50,208 nucleotides of DNA from Acidisphaera sp. L21 (GTDB lineage Bacteria > Pseudomonadota > Alphaproteobacteria > Acetobacterales > Acetobacteraceae). Every line of letters starts with the position of its first letter. The first letter of the stretch is position 1. Below are positions 9,980 to 19,551 of this stretch, piece after piece. Made by a program: the position numbers and the translations under genes. Location: NCBI RefSeq assembly GCF_009765685.1, contig NZ_LMUY01000015.1, positions 295,728 through 345,935 on the forward strand. Reading direction: 5' to 3'. The notes beneath the pieces were generated by a model that saw only the letters and a list, made by a program, of their open reading frames with translations, was not told where the DNA came from and made no database searches.

Positions 9980-12040
9980 TTAGCCAGCGCCCAGCGTCTC
10001 CAATGCAGCGCGCCGGTCGAATAGCCGCAGCAATAGGCGCGCCGCCTGGCCTCGTTCACTTTCCAGCTTTGGATCACGGTCCAACAGCACGGCGGCATCC
10101 TGGTTTGCCATCCGCAGCATGCCATCCTGCGCCTCAGGATCGGACAAACGGAATCCAGGCAGACCGGACTGCCGCTTGCCCAGAAGATCGCCGCCGCCGC
10201 GCAGGCGGAAATCCTCGTCGGCGATGACGAAGCCGTCTTCGGTGTCGCGCAGGGTGGTCATGCGGCGACGACCAGTTTCGGTCAGCCCGTCTTCGTGCAG
10301 CAGCAGGCAGTAGCTTTGCGCGGCACCCCGGCCCACCCGGCCGCGCAGCTGGTGCAGTTGCGCCAGGCCAAACCGATCGGCGTGTTCCACCACCATCACG
10401 CTGGCGCCGGGCACGTCGACGCCCACTTCGATGACGGTGGTAGCGACGAGTAACTGGGTGCGTCCGGCGGCGAAGGCTGCAATCGACGCATCCCGCACTG
10501 CCGAATCCTGTTGGCCATGCGCCAGGCCGACCTTGTGGCCGAACCGGGTGCGCATTTCGGCAAACCGCGCCTCCGCCGCGGCCAGGTCGCTGACCAGGCT
10601 GTCCGTCACCATGGGGCAGACCCAGTAGACCTGTTCTCCGCGATCCAGCGCGCGGCCGATCCCCTCGATCACGCTCTCCAACGTGGCCAGCGAGTGCAGC
10701 GTGGTGCGGATCGGCTGGCGCCCAGCGGGTTTCTCCGTCAGGCGGCTCACCTCCATCTCGCCCCATTGCGTCAGCAGCAGGGTGCGCGGGATGGGGGTCG
10801 CGGTCATCACCAGCAAATCGGTCCGCTCACCCTTGCCGCCCAGCAGCAGGCGCTGCTCCACGCCGAAGCGATGCTGCTCGTCGATCACGGCTAAGCCCAG
10901 ATCGCGGAACTCCACCGCCTCCTGAAACAGCGCATGGGTGCCGACGACGATCGGCAGGCGGCCATTGTTCAACTGCAGCAATAGATTGCGCCGGGCTGCC
11001 CCGGTGACGGAGCCCGTCAGCAATCCCACCGGGCAGGGCACCAACCGCTCCAACGTGCGCAGGTGCTGCTTGGCCAGCACCTCGGTCGGCGCCATGAGCG
11101 CGGCCTGCGTGCCGGCTTCGACTGCGCCGAGCATGGCCAACAGTGCCACCAGCGTCTTGCCCGATCCGACGTCGCCTTGCAGCAGCCGCAGCATGCGCCG
11201 CGGCGCTGCCATATCGGCATCGATTTCCGCCAGCGCGTGGGCTTGGGATGCGGTCGGATCGAACCCGAAGCGCCGCAGCGCCTCCGCCCGCATGGCGCCG
11301 GTAGCGACCAGCGACCTACCCGGGCGCCGCTTCTCCCGCGCCTTCATCCACATCATGGCGAGTTGGTGCGCCAGCATCTCGTCATAGCCCAGCCTGGCGC
11401 GGTGCTGCGGCGTCGGCGGCTCGTTGGGGCATTGGAGGCCCAGCAGCGCGTCGCGGAAGGACGGCCAACGCTCCCGCCGCAGCAGCGCCGGGTCGTGCCA
11501 TTCCGGCAGGTCGGTGACGCGGCTGGAGGCGGCACGCATGGCGGTTCGTAGCTCTCGCGCCGAAAGCCGGGCCGTCATCGGCCACACCGGGTCTACCGGC
11601 GGGATCAGCGCCTCGTCCTCCGGCGGCACGGCGTAGGCGGGGTCGCGCATCGACAGGCGGCTGCCGAACGCCTCCACCCGGCCATTCACCATGTAGGGCG
11701 CGCCGTTGCGGGCACGGGTGAGGTTGGCCAGGCGGTGCTTGTCCCAGATCGCCAACTCGGCGAAGGCGGTGCCGTCCGTGACGCGCACGCGGTGCGGATG
11801 GCTGGGCTTGGTGGCTGGCTCGTGCCCGGCGATCTCCACCGTCCAGGTCACCACCTGGCCCGCCAGTGTGTCGCGTAGGCTGGTGCGGGTGCGGCGATCG
11901 ATGAAGCTGTCGGGCAGATGGAACAGCAAATCGCGCACGCGCCCACCGCCGGTCAGCCGCGCCAGCTTCTCCGCGGTCGCCGGGCCGACGCCGCGCAATT
12001 CGGACACGGGGGCGAGAAGGGGGGCAAGCGGATCGTCCAC
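9980..12040 (-). CDS. recG: ATP-dependent DNA helicase RecG
   Basis: A 686-residue helicase that reverses stalled replication forks and branch-migrates junctions. The N-terminal wedge/OB domain begins ELRGVGPATAEKLARL and carries LFHLPDSFIDRR. Helicase motifs: Walker A GDVGSGKT, DEQHRFGVEQR (motif II), TATPIPRTLLL (motif III), IEVGVDVPGASVMVVEHADR (motif V) and HQLRGRVGRG (motif VI). Full family length with an intact C-terminus (GKRQSGLPGFRLSDP). It is divergent from sdhE and mfd, an arrangement common in alphaproteobacteria. Confidence 0.97.
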   Translation of the reverse strand: MDDPLAPLLAPVSELRGVGPATAEKLARLTGGGRVRDLLFHLPDSFIDRRTRTSLRDTLAGQVVTWTVEIAGHEPATKPSHPHRVRVTDGTAFAELAIWDKHRLANLTRARNGAPYMVNGRVEAFGSRLSMRDPAYAVPPEDEALIPPVDPVWPMTARLSARELRTAMRAASSRVTDLPEWHDPALLRRERWPSFRDALLGLQCPNEPPTPQHRARLGYDEMLAHQLAMMWMKAREKRRPGRSLVATGAMRAEALRRFGFDPTASQAHALAEIDADMAAPRRMLRLLQGDVGSGKTLVALLAMLGAVEAGTQAALMAPTEVLAKQHLRTLERLVPCPVGLLTGSVTGAARRNLLLQLNNGRLPIVVGTHALFQEAVEFRDLGLAVIDEQHRFGVEQRLLLGGKGERTDLLVMTATPIPRTLLLTQWGEMEVSRLTEKPAGRQPIRTTLHSLATLESVIEGIGRALDRGEQVYWVCPMVTDSLVSDLAAAEARFAEMRTRFGHKVGLAHGQQDSAVRDASIAAFAAGRTQLLVATTVIEVGVDVPGASVMVVEHADRFGLAQLHQLRGRVGRGAAQSYCLLLHEDGLTETGRRRMTTLRDTEDGFVIADEDFRLRGGGDLLGKRQSGLPGFRLSDPEAQDGMLRMANQDAAVLLDRDPKLESERGQAARLLLRLFDRRAALETLGAG

Positions 12041-12135
12041 ATCGGGCTAATACCCAGCGAAACCCTATGTGACCAGGGTAGATGAGGGGAGACAGGCTGA
12101 CACAGCCGTCCGCCACCGCTATATGACAGCGCGCA

Positions 12136-12396
12136 ATGACCAGCCCCGATCCCCGACGCCGCCGAATCCTGTTTCGCGCCACCCACCGGGGCACCCAAGA
12201 GACCGACAGGTTGATTGGCGGCTACGTAGCTCCCCGGCTGATGGACTTCACCGAGGCTGAACTCGAGGCGGTGGAGGCGTTGATGGACCTGCCCGACCCC
12301 GACCTGGCCGATTGGCTGATGGGGCGACTGCCCATTCCAGAAGGCCCGCACGCCCCGCTGCTGCGTGCCATGCGCGCCGCCGTGGTGGCACGATGA
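12136..12396 (+). CDS. sdhE: Succinate dehydrogenase FAD assembly factor SdhE
   Basis: An 86-residue protein of the SdhE (DUF339) family, which helps attach FAD covalently to the succinate dehydrogenase flavoprotein. The diagnostic RGxxE motif is seen in HRGTQETDRLIGGY, followed by the acidic helix FTEAELEAVEALMD and the DLADWLMGR segment. Its stop overlaps the mfd start as ATGA (12393-12396), so the two are coupled; this pairing is conserved in related bacteria and does not itself imply shared function. Confidence 0.93.
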   Translation: MTSPDPRRRRILFRATHRGTQETDRLIGGYVAPRLMDFTEAELEAVEALMDLPDPDLADWLMGRLPIPEGPHAPLLRAMRAAVVAR

Positions 12397-15300
12397 GCGC
12401 CGTCACCATCTACGGCGCGCCGGAGGGCTACGACGCCCTGCTGCTCGCGCGCCGCCGGGCCGAGCACAATGGCTCGGTCCTGCACGCCACCCGCGACGAC
12501 AGCCGCATGGCCCGCCTGCACGAGGCACTGGCCTTCTTCGCGCCCGAGGTGGAGGTGCTGCGCTTCCCCGCCTGGGACTGCCTGCCATACGACCGCGTCT
12601 CCCCCAACCCGGCGATCGTGTCGGAGCGAATTGCCTGCCTCGCCCGCTTGCTGGAGCCTCCCACCCGGCCGCGGATCGTGCTGACCACGGTCAATGCCCT
12701 GGTGCAGCGTGTGCCGCCCCGCGCCGTATTCCAGGGCGCCAGCCTCACCGTGCGCACCGGCGGGACGATTACCCAAGCGGCGCTGACCACCTTCCTGGAA
12801 GCGAATGGCTACGGCCGCGCCGACACGGTGATGGAGCCGGGCGAATACGCCGTGCGCGGCGGCATCGTCGACATCTTCCCCGCCGGGCAGCCGGACCCGG
12901 TGCGCCTGGATCTGTTCGGGGAGGAGGTGGAGAGCATCCGGTCCTTCGACGCCAGCAGCCAGCGCTCTAACGATCGGTTGGACCGGATGGAGTTGCGCCC
13001 AGTCTCCGAAATCGCCCTCGACCCGGCCAGCATCAGCCGCTTCCGCGAAAGCTGGCGCGAGTTGTTTGGCCCCGGCGCCGCCAGCGATCCGATCTACAAC
13101 TCGATCTCCGACGGGCGGCGCCACCCTGGCATGGAGCATTGGGCACCGCTGTTTCATGCCACGATGGAAAACCTGCTGGATTACCTGCCGGACGCCGCCG
13201 TCAGCTTCGACAATTTGTCGGACGACGTGCTGGCGGCCCGGCTGGAAATGATTGCCGACCATTTCGAGGCGCGAAAGGCCGTGCCGCGCGACGGCGAAGT
13301 CCCGTATCGCCCGCTGCCGCCCGACCGGCTGTATCTGAACCAGGCCGAGTGGGACGAGATGCTGTCCATGGGCCCGCTGTTCCAGTTCAGCCCCTATGGC
13401 ATGGCCGACGGCGCCACCGGAATCGATGCCGGCGGGCGGCCCGGCGCGCTGTTCACCCAAGCCGGCGCCCACGCCAATAGCGACGTGTTCAAGCAACTGG
13501 CCGATCAGTCGGCGAGTTGGGCGAAGGAGCGTCGCCGCTGCGTGGTGGCGGCCTGGACCCGCGGCTCGCGCGAGCGGATGGCCAATCTGCTGCGCGAGAA
13601 CGGGCTGAAGGCGCATATCGCCGACACCTGGCAGAAGGTGCGTGTCGCCCCGCGCGACCACGTGGTGCTGGTGACCCTGGGCGTCGAGCGCGGCTTCGTC
13701 GCCGGCGATCTTGGCGTGGTGGGCGAGCAGGATTTGCTGGGTGAGCGCATCAGCCGGCCGCCGCGCCGCCGCAAGCGCGCCGACCAGTTCATCGCCGAAG
13801 CGACGGAGATCGCGGAGGGTGACCTGGTGGTGCACCAGGATCACGGCATCGGCCGTTATGCCGGGCTGGTGACGCTGCAGGTGAGCGGTGCGTCGCACGA
13901 CTGTCTGCGCCTGCTGTACGACGGCGACGACAAGCTGTTCCTGCCGGTCGAAAATATCGAGGTGCTCAGCCGCTTCGGCGCCGAGGGCGGGGCGACGCTG
14001 GACAAACTGGGCGGTGCGTCCTGGCAGAACCGCAAGGCGCGGATGAAGCAGCGCATCCGCGACATGGCGAGCGTGCTGATCCGCACCGCCGCGGAACGCC
14101 GGGTGCAGGAGGCAACGAGCCTGACCCCGCAGGAAGGCGCGTGGGACGAGTTCTGCGCCCGTTTCCCGTTCTCCGAAACCGAGGACCAGGCCCGCGCCAT
14201 CAGCGACGTGCTGGAGGATCTGTCGGCCGGCCGCCCGATGGACCGGCTGATCTGCGGCGACGTCGGCTTCGGCAAGACCGAAGTCGCCCTCCGCGCCGCT
14301 TTCGTGGCCGCGATGAGCGGGGCCCAGGTCGCCGTCGTCGTGCCCACCACCTTGCTCGCCCGGCAGCATTTCCGCACTTTCACCAAGCGGTTCGAGGGCC
14401 TGCCAGTGAAGATCGGCCAATTGAGCCGCATGGTGACGGCGAAGGACGCGGCCGAGACCAAGCGCGGCCTGGCCGATGGCAGCGTCAGCATCGTCGTCGG
14501 CACCCACGCGCTGCTGGCCAAGGGGATCGAGTTCGTCGATCTCGGCCTGCTGATCGTGGATGAGGAGCAGCATTTCGGGGTCTCCCATAAGGAGAAACTG
14601 AAGGCGCTGAAGGCCGATGTGCACGTACTGACCCTGTCCGCCACGCCGATCCCGCGCACGCTGCAACTGGCGCTGACCGGGGTGCGGGAGATGAGCCTGA
14701 TCGCCACCCCGCCGGTCGACCGCCTGGCCGTGCGCACCTTCATCATGCCGTTCGACGGTGTGGTGGCGCGCGAGGCGATCCAGCGCGAACGCTTCCGCGG
14801 CGGCCAGATCTTCTGCGTCGTTCCGCGCGTGGAGGATCTCGGCCGCATGGCCGAACGCCTGCGTGAGATCGTGCCCGAGGCACGAATGGTGGAGGCGCAC
14901 GGCCGCCTGGCGCCGACCGAGCTGGAACGGGTGATGACCGAGTTCGGTGATGGCAAATACGACATTCTGCTGTCCACCAACATCGTGGAGAGCGGGTTGG
15001 ACATGCCCGCGGTGAACACGCTGATCATCTACCGCGCCGACATGTTCGGCCTGGGCCAACTCTACCAGCTTCGTGGCCGTGTCGGCCGCGGCAAGCATCG
15101 CGGCTACGCCTACCTGACCTGGCCTGCCAGCCACCGCCTGTCGGTCGCGGCGGAAAAGCGGCTGAACGTGATGCAAACGCTCGACCAACTCGGCGCCGGC
15201 TTCACGCTCGCCTCGCACGACCTAGACATCCGCGGTGCAGGCAACTTGCTGGGCGACGAACAAAGCGGCCATATCCGCGAAGTCGGCATCGAGCTGTATC

Positions 15301-15833
15301 AGCAGATGCTCGAGGACGCCGTCGGCGAGTTGCGCACCGAACGCGGCCGCCACAGCAAGTCGGAGGCCCGCGACTGGACGCCGAATATCTCGTTGGGCCT
15401 GCCGGTGCTGATCCCGGAGACCTATGTGCGTGATCTGCCAGTGCGGCTGGGCCTGTATCGTCGCATCGGCACGCTCGCCTCGGATGGGGAGAGCGAGGCG
15501 ATGGCGGCCGAATTGGTCGACCGGTTCGGCGCGTTGCCAAACGAAGTGGACAATTTGCTGCAGGTCATGGCGCTGAAGCGCGGCTGCCGCGAGGCTGGGG
15601 TCGAGCGGTTGGAGGCCGGGCCGAAGGGCATGGTGCTGCAGTTCCGCGGCAATGCCTTTAGCAACCCGGCCGGCTTGGTTGGCTGGCTGGGCACCCAGAA
15701 GGGCGCGGTGAAGCTGCGCCCCGACCACAAGCTGGCGATCGTGCGCGAGATGGCGGTGGACGAGCGGATCAAGACCGCGCGGGAGACGCTGCGCAGTCTG
15801 AACCGCATCGTTGGCCAGGCGAAGGCGGCCTAG
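12393..15833 (+). CDS. mfd: Transcription-repair coupling factor Mfd
   Basis: An 1146-residue translocase that removes RNA polymerase stalled at DNA lesions and recruits UvrA. The ATG at 12393 overlaps the sdhE stop. Order: UvrB-homology region (FPAWDCLPYDRVSPN), the CarD-like RNA-polymerase-binding domain at about 468-535 (EGDLVVHQDHGIGRYAG), the helicase module with Walker A GDVGFGKTEVALRA (about 620), VDEEQHFGVSHKEKLK (about 722), SATPIPRTLQLAL, and the RecG-like TRG segment near QLRGRVGRGKHRGYAY, then the C-terminal autoinhibitory domain. Length is standard and nothing is missing. Confidence 0.97.
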   Translation: MSAVTIYGAPEGYDALLLARRRAEHNGSVLHATRDDSRMARLHEALAFFAPEVEVLRFPAWDCLPYDRVSPNPAIVSERIACLARLLEPPTRPRIVLTTVNALVQRVPPRAVFQGASLTVRTGGTITQAALTTFLEANGYGRADTVMEPGEYAVRGGIVDIFPAGQPDPVRLDLFGEEVESIRSFDASSQRSNDRLDRMELRPVSEIALDPASISRFRESWRELFGPGAASDPIYNSISDGRRHPGMEHWAPLFHATMENLLDYLPDAAVSFDNLSDDVLAARLEMIADHFEARKAVPRDGEVPYRPLPPDRLYLNQAEWDEMLSMGPLFQFSPYGMADGATGIDAGGRPGALFTQAGAHANSDVFKQLADQSASWAKERRRCVVAAWTRGSRERMANLLRENGLKAHIADTWQKVRVAPRDHVVLVTLGVERGFVAGDLGVVGEQDLLGERISRPPRRRKRADQFIAEATEIAEGDLVVHQDHGIGRYAGLVTLQVSGASHDCLRLLYDGDDKLFLPVENIEVLSRFGAEGGATLDKLGGASWQNRKARMKQRIRDMASVLIRTAAERRVQEATSLTPQEGAWDEFCARFPFSETEDQARAISDVLEDLSAGRPMDRLICGDVGFGKTEVALRAAFVAAMSGAQVAVVVPTTLLARQHFRTFTKRFEGLPVKIGQLSRMVTAKDAAETKRGLADGSVSIVVGTHALLAKGIEFVDLGLLIVDEEQHFGVSHKEKLKALKADVHVLTLSATPIPRTLQLALTGVREMSLIATPPVDRLAVRTFIMPFDGVVAREAIQRERFRGGQIFCVVPRVEDLGRMAERLREIVPEARMVEAHGRLAPTELERVMTEFGDGKYDILLSTNIVESGLDMPAVNTLIIYRADMFGLGQLYQLRGRVGRGKHRGYAYLTWPASHRLSVAAEKRLNVMQTLDQLGAGFTLASHDLDIRGAGNLLGDEQSGHIREVGIELYQQMLEDAVGELRTERGRHSKSEARDWTPNISLGLPVLIPETYVRDLPVRLGLYRRIGTLASDGESEAMAAELVDRFGALPNEVDNLLQVMALKRGCREAGVERLEAGPKGMVLQFRGNAFSNPAGLVGWLGTQKGAVKLRPDHKLAIVREMAVDERIKTARETLRSLNRIVGQAKAA

Positions 15834-15841
15834 TCGCAGCG

Positions 15842-16189
15842 ATGTTGGTGTGGTCGGCTTGTTCGCTGGCCGGCGTCGTCGTGCTCGGCGTGGTCGCGGC
15901 ATCCACCGGGCTGCGCTATTGGGCGGTGGGCGCGGCGCATGGTGGGCTTGCTCTCGTTACATTCGTCCTGTTGCTGGTGGGGCTGCGTGGGCCGGCGCGC
16001 GGTGTGGAGTTCGGCGCTGGCGCGTTCGGGCGCATCGCGGCGGTGCTGGTCGCCATCACATTGCTGATCGGCGCCGGGCTCCTCGCGGCTCGGTTGCGAC
16101 GCCGGGCGCCGTCGCCCCTGGTGATCGGTCTCCATGCCACATTGGGTGTGGCGGCCCTGGTCATGCTGGCGGCCTACGTGTCGGTGTAG
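15842..16189 (+). CDS. Small polytopic membrane protein
   Basis: A 115-residue protein, nine bases after the mfd stop and possibly on its transcript. Four hydrophobic segments are visible (about 2-22, 28-48, 61-82 and 93-113) with short loops and an RLRRRAPS cytoplasmic patch. No family was recognised. A short inverted repeat GTAGGC/GCCTAC overlaps its stop. Confidence 0.6.
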   Translation: MLVWSACSLAGVVVLGVVAASTGLRYWAVGAAHGGLALVTFVLLLVGLRGPARGVEFGAGAFGRIAAVLVAITLLIGAGLLAARLRRRAPSPLVIGLHATLGVAALVMLAAYVSV

Positions 16190-16205
16190 GCCGCCACCCC
16201 GCTGC

Positions 16206-17717
16206 CTACTTCGACATCGCGCCGGCCATCGCCGACAGATCCACGCCATTCACCAGAAGCTTGGTGTTGTTGACGCTGACCTGCCAGACCGACTGATCGG
16301 CCGTGGTGCGGGCGATGCCCTTCAGGAAGATCACCACCGGCACGCCCTGGGCCAGCATCGGGTCGGCCTGCATCTTGGTGATCAGCGCATCCAGCCCCTT
16401 GGCGGTGAATTGCGCCTGGCCGGTGACGGTTTGCGGCCCCGTCACGACGAACTTGCCATCGCCCTCCAGCGTCGTCCCGGCAATGTCCATCGCCAGCTTG
16501 TCGAACCCGGCGTTGAGGCCGCCATGGGCGAATAGCGCCTGCACATCCGGGTCAGGCGCCGGCGATCCGCCGGGCTTGACCGGCGCCGTCGCGTCCATGC
16601 CCATCTTCGTCAGCGCATCCACCGCGATGTTGGACACTGTGGGATGGATGGTGAAGTGCGTCGGCACGAACCCGGCCAGGTTGGGCGGCAGCGCGTCCAC
16701 CACCAGCCCATCCAGCGTCAGTCCCATGTCGGCCGATAGCAGATTCTGCGGTGCGTCGCCCCCGAACGAGATCTGCACCTTGCCGATCGATCCGCTGGTG
16801 CCGCTGACGTCGAACTTCACGCCCTCCAGCGACTCGTCCACCTTCGTGCCGGTCAGCAGGGCATGGGCCTTCTGCAGTAGGTCGCGCATTGCGACTTTTT
16901 CGGCGGGCGTGGGGCCTTGTTGGTCGCCATCGGGATGCGATCCCTGGCTGAGTTTGCCGATCGCTGCCAGCGATTGGATCACGGGCAGCAATTGGTCATG
17001 CGCCAAGCCGGAAATCGCGGACATCACGTGTAGCCGGCTCGAACTGATGCTGATGGAGCCGCCATCCGGCATCGCCGACTTGATGGTGTAATCCTCGCCC
17101 GTGCCATCCACCAGGAGGTTGATATGCGCCGGGTCGGTCGGCTGCGTGCTGGATTGGCTGGTCATGCGACCAAGATGCGTGGTGGATGCGCCAGCGCCGC
17201 CAGTCTTCGTCAGATCCATCGAGGCGATAGTGCCGCCATTCGTGGTGGCCGTGCTGTAGGTCGGGTCGAAGACGCCGTGCACGTCCTGTTTTCCGACGAC
17301 GGCGTGGTAGGTGACGGCTTCGGAATGCGTCCCGGTCGGGCTGGGGTCCTTCGCATCCGGTGCGTCGGGCACCATTTCGCTGGTGGTGACCGTCAGGTCC
17401 GCCGGGAATTGCTGGTCATCCAGCGCCCAGCGCGTGCCATCCAGCGCGCGGGCCTTCATGGTGATGGCGGCGTTCGCCGGCTGCACCTTGCCGAGACCGC
17501 CCAGCGGCACACGCACCAGGTAGTGGTCGCCTTCCGGCGTCAACTCGATCGGGCGGGCGGGCAGGGTGACGGAATTACCCGTCACCTGCTTCAGCCAGGC
17601 CGTCACCTGCGCCTCCAGCGCCTTGGCCTGCTCCGGACTTGGGGCAGTTTGCGCATAGGCAGGCCCGCCCAGCATCGCAGCAAGGGCGAGGGTGGGCAGC
17701 AGAGCATGGCGTGGCAT
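16206..17717 (-). CDS. Exported protein of unknown function (DUF2125/DUF945-like?)
   Basis: A 503-residue protein with a clear Sec signal peptide ending at AYAQT (about residue 22). The mature part is rich in beta-strand-like stretches (LVRVPLGGLGKVQPANAAITMKA, NLLVDGTGEDYTIKSAMPDGG) and repeated phrases about a pattern GxxxxxITKM; it ends QVSVNNTKLLVNGVDLSAM. This overall style (large periplasmic protein, C-terminal NxxxLxVNG) recalls DUF945 or DUF2125 proteins, but no diagnostic motif was identified. Likely periplasmic; role unknown. It converges on the small membrane protein downstream of mfd. Confidence 0.7.
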   Translation of the reverse strand: MPRHALLPTLALAAMLGGPAYAQTAPSPEQAKALEAQVTAWLKQVTGNSVTLPARPIELTPEGDHYLVRVPLGGLGKVQPANAAITMKARALDGTRWALDDQQFPADLTVTTSEMVPDAPDAKDPSPTGTHSEAVTYHAVVGKQDVHGVFDPTYSTATTNGGTIASMDLTKTGGAGASTTHLGRMTSQSSTQPTDPAHINLLVDGTGEDYTIKSAMPDGGSISISSSRLHVMSAISGLAHDQLLPVIQSLAAIGKLSQGSHPDGDQQGPTPAEKVAMRDLLQKAHALLTGTKVDESLEGVKFDVSGTSGSIGKVQISFGGDAPQNLLSADMGLTLDGLVVDALPPNLAGFVPTHFTIHPTVSNIAVDALTKMGMDATAPVKPGGSPAPDPDVQALFAHGGLNAGFDKLAMDIAGTTLEGDGKFVVTGPQTVTGQAQFTAKGLDALITKMQADPMLAQGVPVVIFLKGIARTTADQSVWQVSVNNTKLLVNGVDLSAMAGAMSK

Positions 17718-17880
17718 TCGTGACCTCTTGGCGTTGTCCTGTCGCTAGAGTGGCAGATTCCCGGGGGGTGAGAAACCCATTCCGCCCGTCATCTGCCTGC
17801 CCAGGCTGCATCACCGAACCACGCATGCGCCAGTGATAGGCGTGGTCTACGTCACACCGAATAAGGATATTGCTTCGCGG

Positions 17881-18510
17881 CTAGCCGGCGTGCGCCGCCG
17901 CCTTCGCCTTGGCAATCATCCGGCGAAGATGCGTCAGATGAATATCGCGGTCGCTATCCGCCGGGTCCAGCAACCGGCTTCGCTCGTAGGCGAGCAGGGC
18001 GCAGTCCAACTCTCCCGACTCCTTCAAGGCGTGTCCGTACTGGATCCAGATCGCAGCCTCGCCGGGTACGAGGTCCAGCCGCCGGGCATCAACCATGGCG
18101 GCGCGTGGCCAATCGCGCGCATTCCGCGCGGTATTGGCGTCCTGGAGCCAGAAATGGCGCGTCTTCCGCTTGCCCCGCAGCCACACCACGATGGTTTGCC
18201 ACACGGATAGCTGTCCCGCGGCCGGACGCTCGATGGCCCAATCGCGCAGCAGCGAGATGTCCGCGAGCACCTGATCCCGCTCTAGCCGCAGTTCGGCCGC
18301 ATCCCTGTCCGCCTGTGCAAGGGTTCGGGATTGTATGGCTGCACAATCCTCCTGCGGGCTGCCAGGCGCCGCATCATGCTCTGCCCGTGCCAGTGCGCCC
18401 CCGCCCTCTGCCGAGGCAGATCGCCCGCACCCGAAATTCGACCCGGCGCCCGTGTTGGGCACGGGCGCCGTTCCCGTCAGCAGCAACCCAGCCCGGGGCG
18501 CCATCGTCAC
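17881..18510 (-). CDS. Orphan protein with a tetratricopeptide segment
   Basis: About 209 residues. The C-terminal half reads as two TPR units: ARDWPRAAMVDARRLDLVPG, then AIWIQYGHALKESGELDCAL and AYERSRLLDPADSD. The phrase IWIQYGHALKESG is familiar from multi-domain glycosyltransferase proteins of Acetobacteraceae, where TPRs precede the catalytic domain (recollection, not a search). Here the protein stops shortly after the repeats, and the N-terminal ~60 residues are low-complexity and may not be translated. Between them lies a helical, possibly coiled-coil stretch (DRDAAELRLERDQVLADISLLRD). It could be a remnant of a longer glycosyltransferase or a stand-alone adaptor. Confidence 0.5.
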   Translation of the reverse strand: MTMAPRAGLLLTGTAPVPNTGAGSNFGCGRSASAEGGGALARAEHDAAPGSPQEDCAAIQSRTLAQADRDAAELRLERDQVLADISLLRDWAIERPAAGQLSVWQTIVVWLRGKRKTRHFWLQDANTARNARDWPRAAMVDARRLDLVPGEAAIWIQYGHALKESGELDCALLAYERSRLLDPADSDRDIHLTHLRRMIAKAKAAAHAG

Positions 18511-18569
18511 CGGCGTGCGGAGTGTTTCTAGCGGCGTCTTTGCTTTGCCCTAACGGCGGCAGCGGGCGC

Positions 18570-18893
18570 TTAACGCGAAATACCTGCGATGATCTCTTCA
18601 CACGTGTGCTCGGCCACGGGGCGCTTCAGGCCGCGCAGATCCATCGTGTTCAGGCAATGCTGCATGTCGATCCTGGCGCCCTGTGCCACGTCATCGCGCG
18701 GCGCGTCTTGCAGGCCGCGGACATTGCTGTATCGCGGCACGTAGGCGCCGTTGCCCTGGCTTGCGGGCGCGCCGTTATAGGCGGATTGCGTGTATTGCGC
18801 GGCGAAGCTGGGCCAGCCCAGGTAGTAGCTGGAGGCGCCGCCGATGACGACGACACAGATAAGCACGACCAGAACCCAGCCAACGATGCGCAT
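18570..18893 (-). CDS. Small membrane-anchored protein
   Basis: A 107-residue protein with one N-terminal helix (VGWVLVVLICVVVIGGASSYYLG) followed by a Tyr-rich stretch (QYTQSAYNGA, YVPRYSNVRG) and a C-terminal part with two Cys (MQHCLNTMD and EHTCEEIIAG) that could form a disulfide outside the membrane. No family was recognised. An AT-rich stretch at 18895-18960 lies immediately upstream and probably carries its promoter. Confidence 0.6.
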   Translation of the reverse strand: MRIVGWVLVVLICVVVIGGASSYYLGWPSFAAQYTQSAYNGAPASQGNGAYVPRYSNVRGLQDAPRDDVAQGARIDMQHCLNTMDLRGLKRPVAEHTCEEIIAGISR

Positions 18894-19043
18894 GATTTCT
18901 CGTCACAGATCATTAAAACGACTGGTTAACATTATAGTGCATTTTTTCGCCAATGGAATGCAGTAGTTTTACCTGCGTGAAGATTCATCTGGCGATACAC
19001 GGCGGCCCAGCATCGCCGCACGACCACGAACGAGCCCGATCGC

Positions 19044-19211
19044 TCAAGCGGCTGGGCCGGGCTCTAGCTCCGACTGGTTGAACGCCGGCCCCTCCAGCAG
19101 GTCGGTCAGCACCGCAACGGCGATCTGTTGCGCGATGCCCACCTTCTCCGCTTCGGCCAGCAGCCCGATGAGCTTTGGCAGCATCCAGTCATGGGCGGGT
19201 GTGTTGGTCAT
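19044..19211 (-). CDS. Small orphan protein
   Basis: A 55-residue reading frame starting MTNTPAHDWMLPKLIGLL. The ATG at 19211 has an AGGAG site seven bases away, which is why it is preferred to longer in-frame starts. The body is one amphipathic helix (GLLAEAEKVGIAQQIAVAVLTDLLEG) and an acidic tail. Unknown function. It is divergent from the small gene at 19552. Confidence 0.5.
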   Translation of the reverse strand: MTNTPAHDWMLPKLIGLLAEAEKVGIAQQIAVAVLTDLLEGPAFNQSELEPGPAA

Positions 19212-19551
19212 GTCTCGGCTCCTGATTCTCGCCGTCCTGCGGGCAAATTTGCCTACCAGGCCCATGCTAACTCGCGTACGAAGGAAATGCCTCGCTATTG
19301 GTCGCCAGACCTGCGCCTGTGAAGGCTGGCCCTTTCTGGTCGCCGAAGAACGATGAGCCCTTGCCCTGGTCCCGGTTACGCTGCTGTCGTGTTTGCCGAC
19401 GGCAAGATTGCCCAAAAACATGGCGAGGCCCGGACTGCCGTGCCGGCCATGATTCGGATCGGGCGGCTAAAGGCTGGCAGGCCGGGTGGGATACCCGGTA
19501 CGCGATCGATCATCCACCCCTGCTTAAACCGCGCTCACCAACGAAGACATC
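19212..19551. other. Intergenic stretch, nothing recognised
   Basis: About 340 bases between two divergent small genes. Open frames here have no recognisable sequence, no good ribosome sites and poor agreement with the codon use of neighbouring genes. It must hold the two promoters. Confidence 0.4.

Noticed and set aside
12220-12235. TACGTA inside sdhE
   Set aside because: It lies within coding sequence and lacks the flanking bases shared by sites A and B, so it is taken as chance.
12222-15218. Very long minus-strand open frame (about 998 codons) opposite mfd
   Set aside because: It mirrors the mfd codons, is rich in His/Gln/Arg/Gly as expected for antisense of high-GC genes, and shows no family motif.
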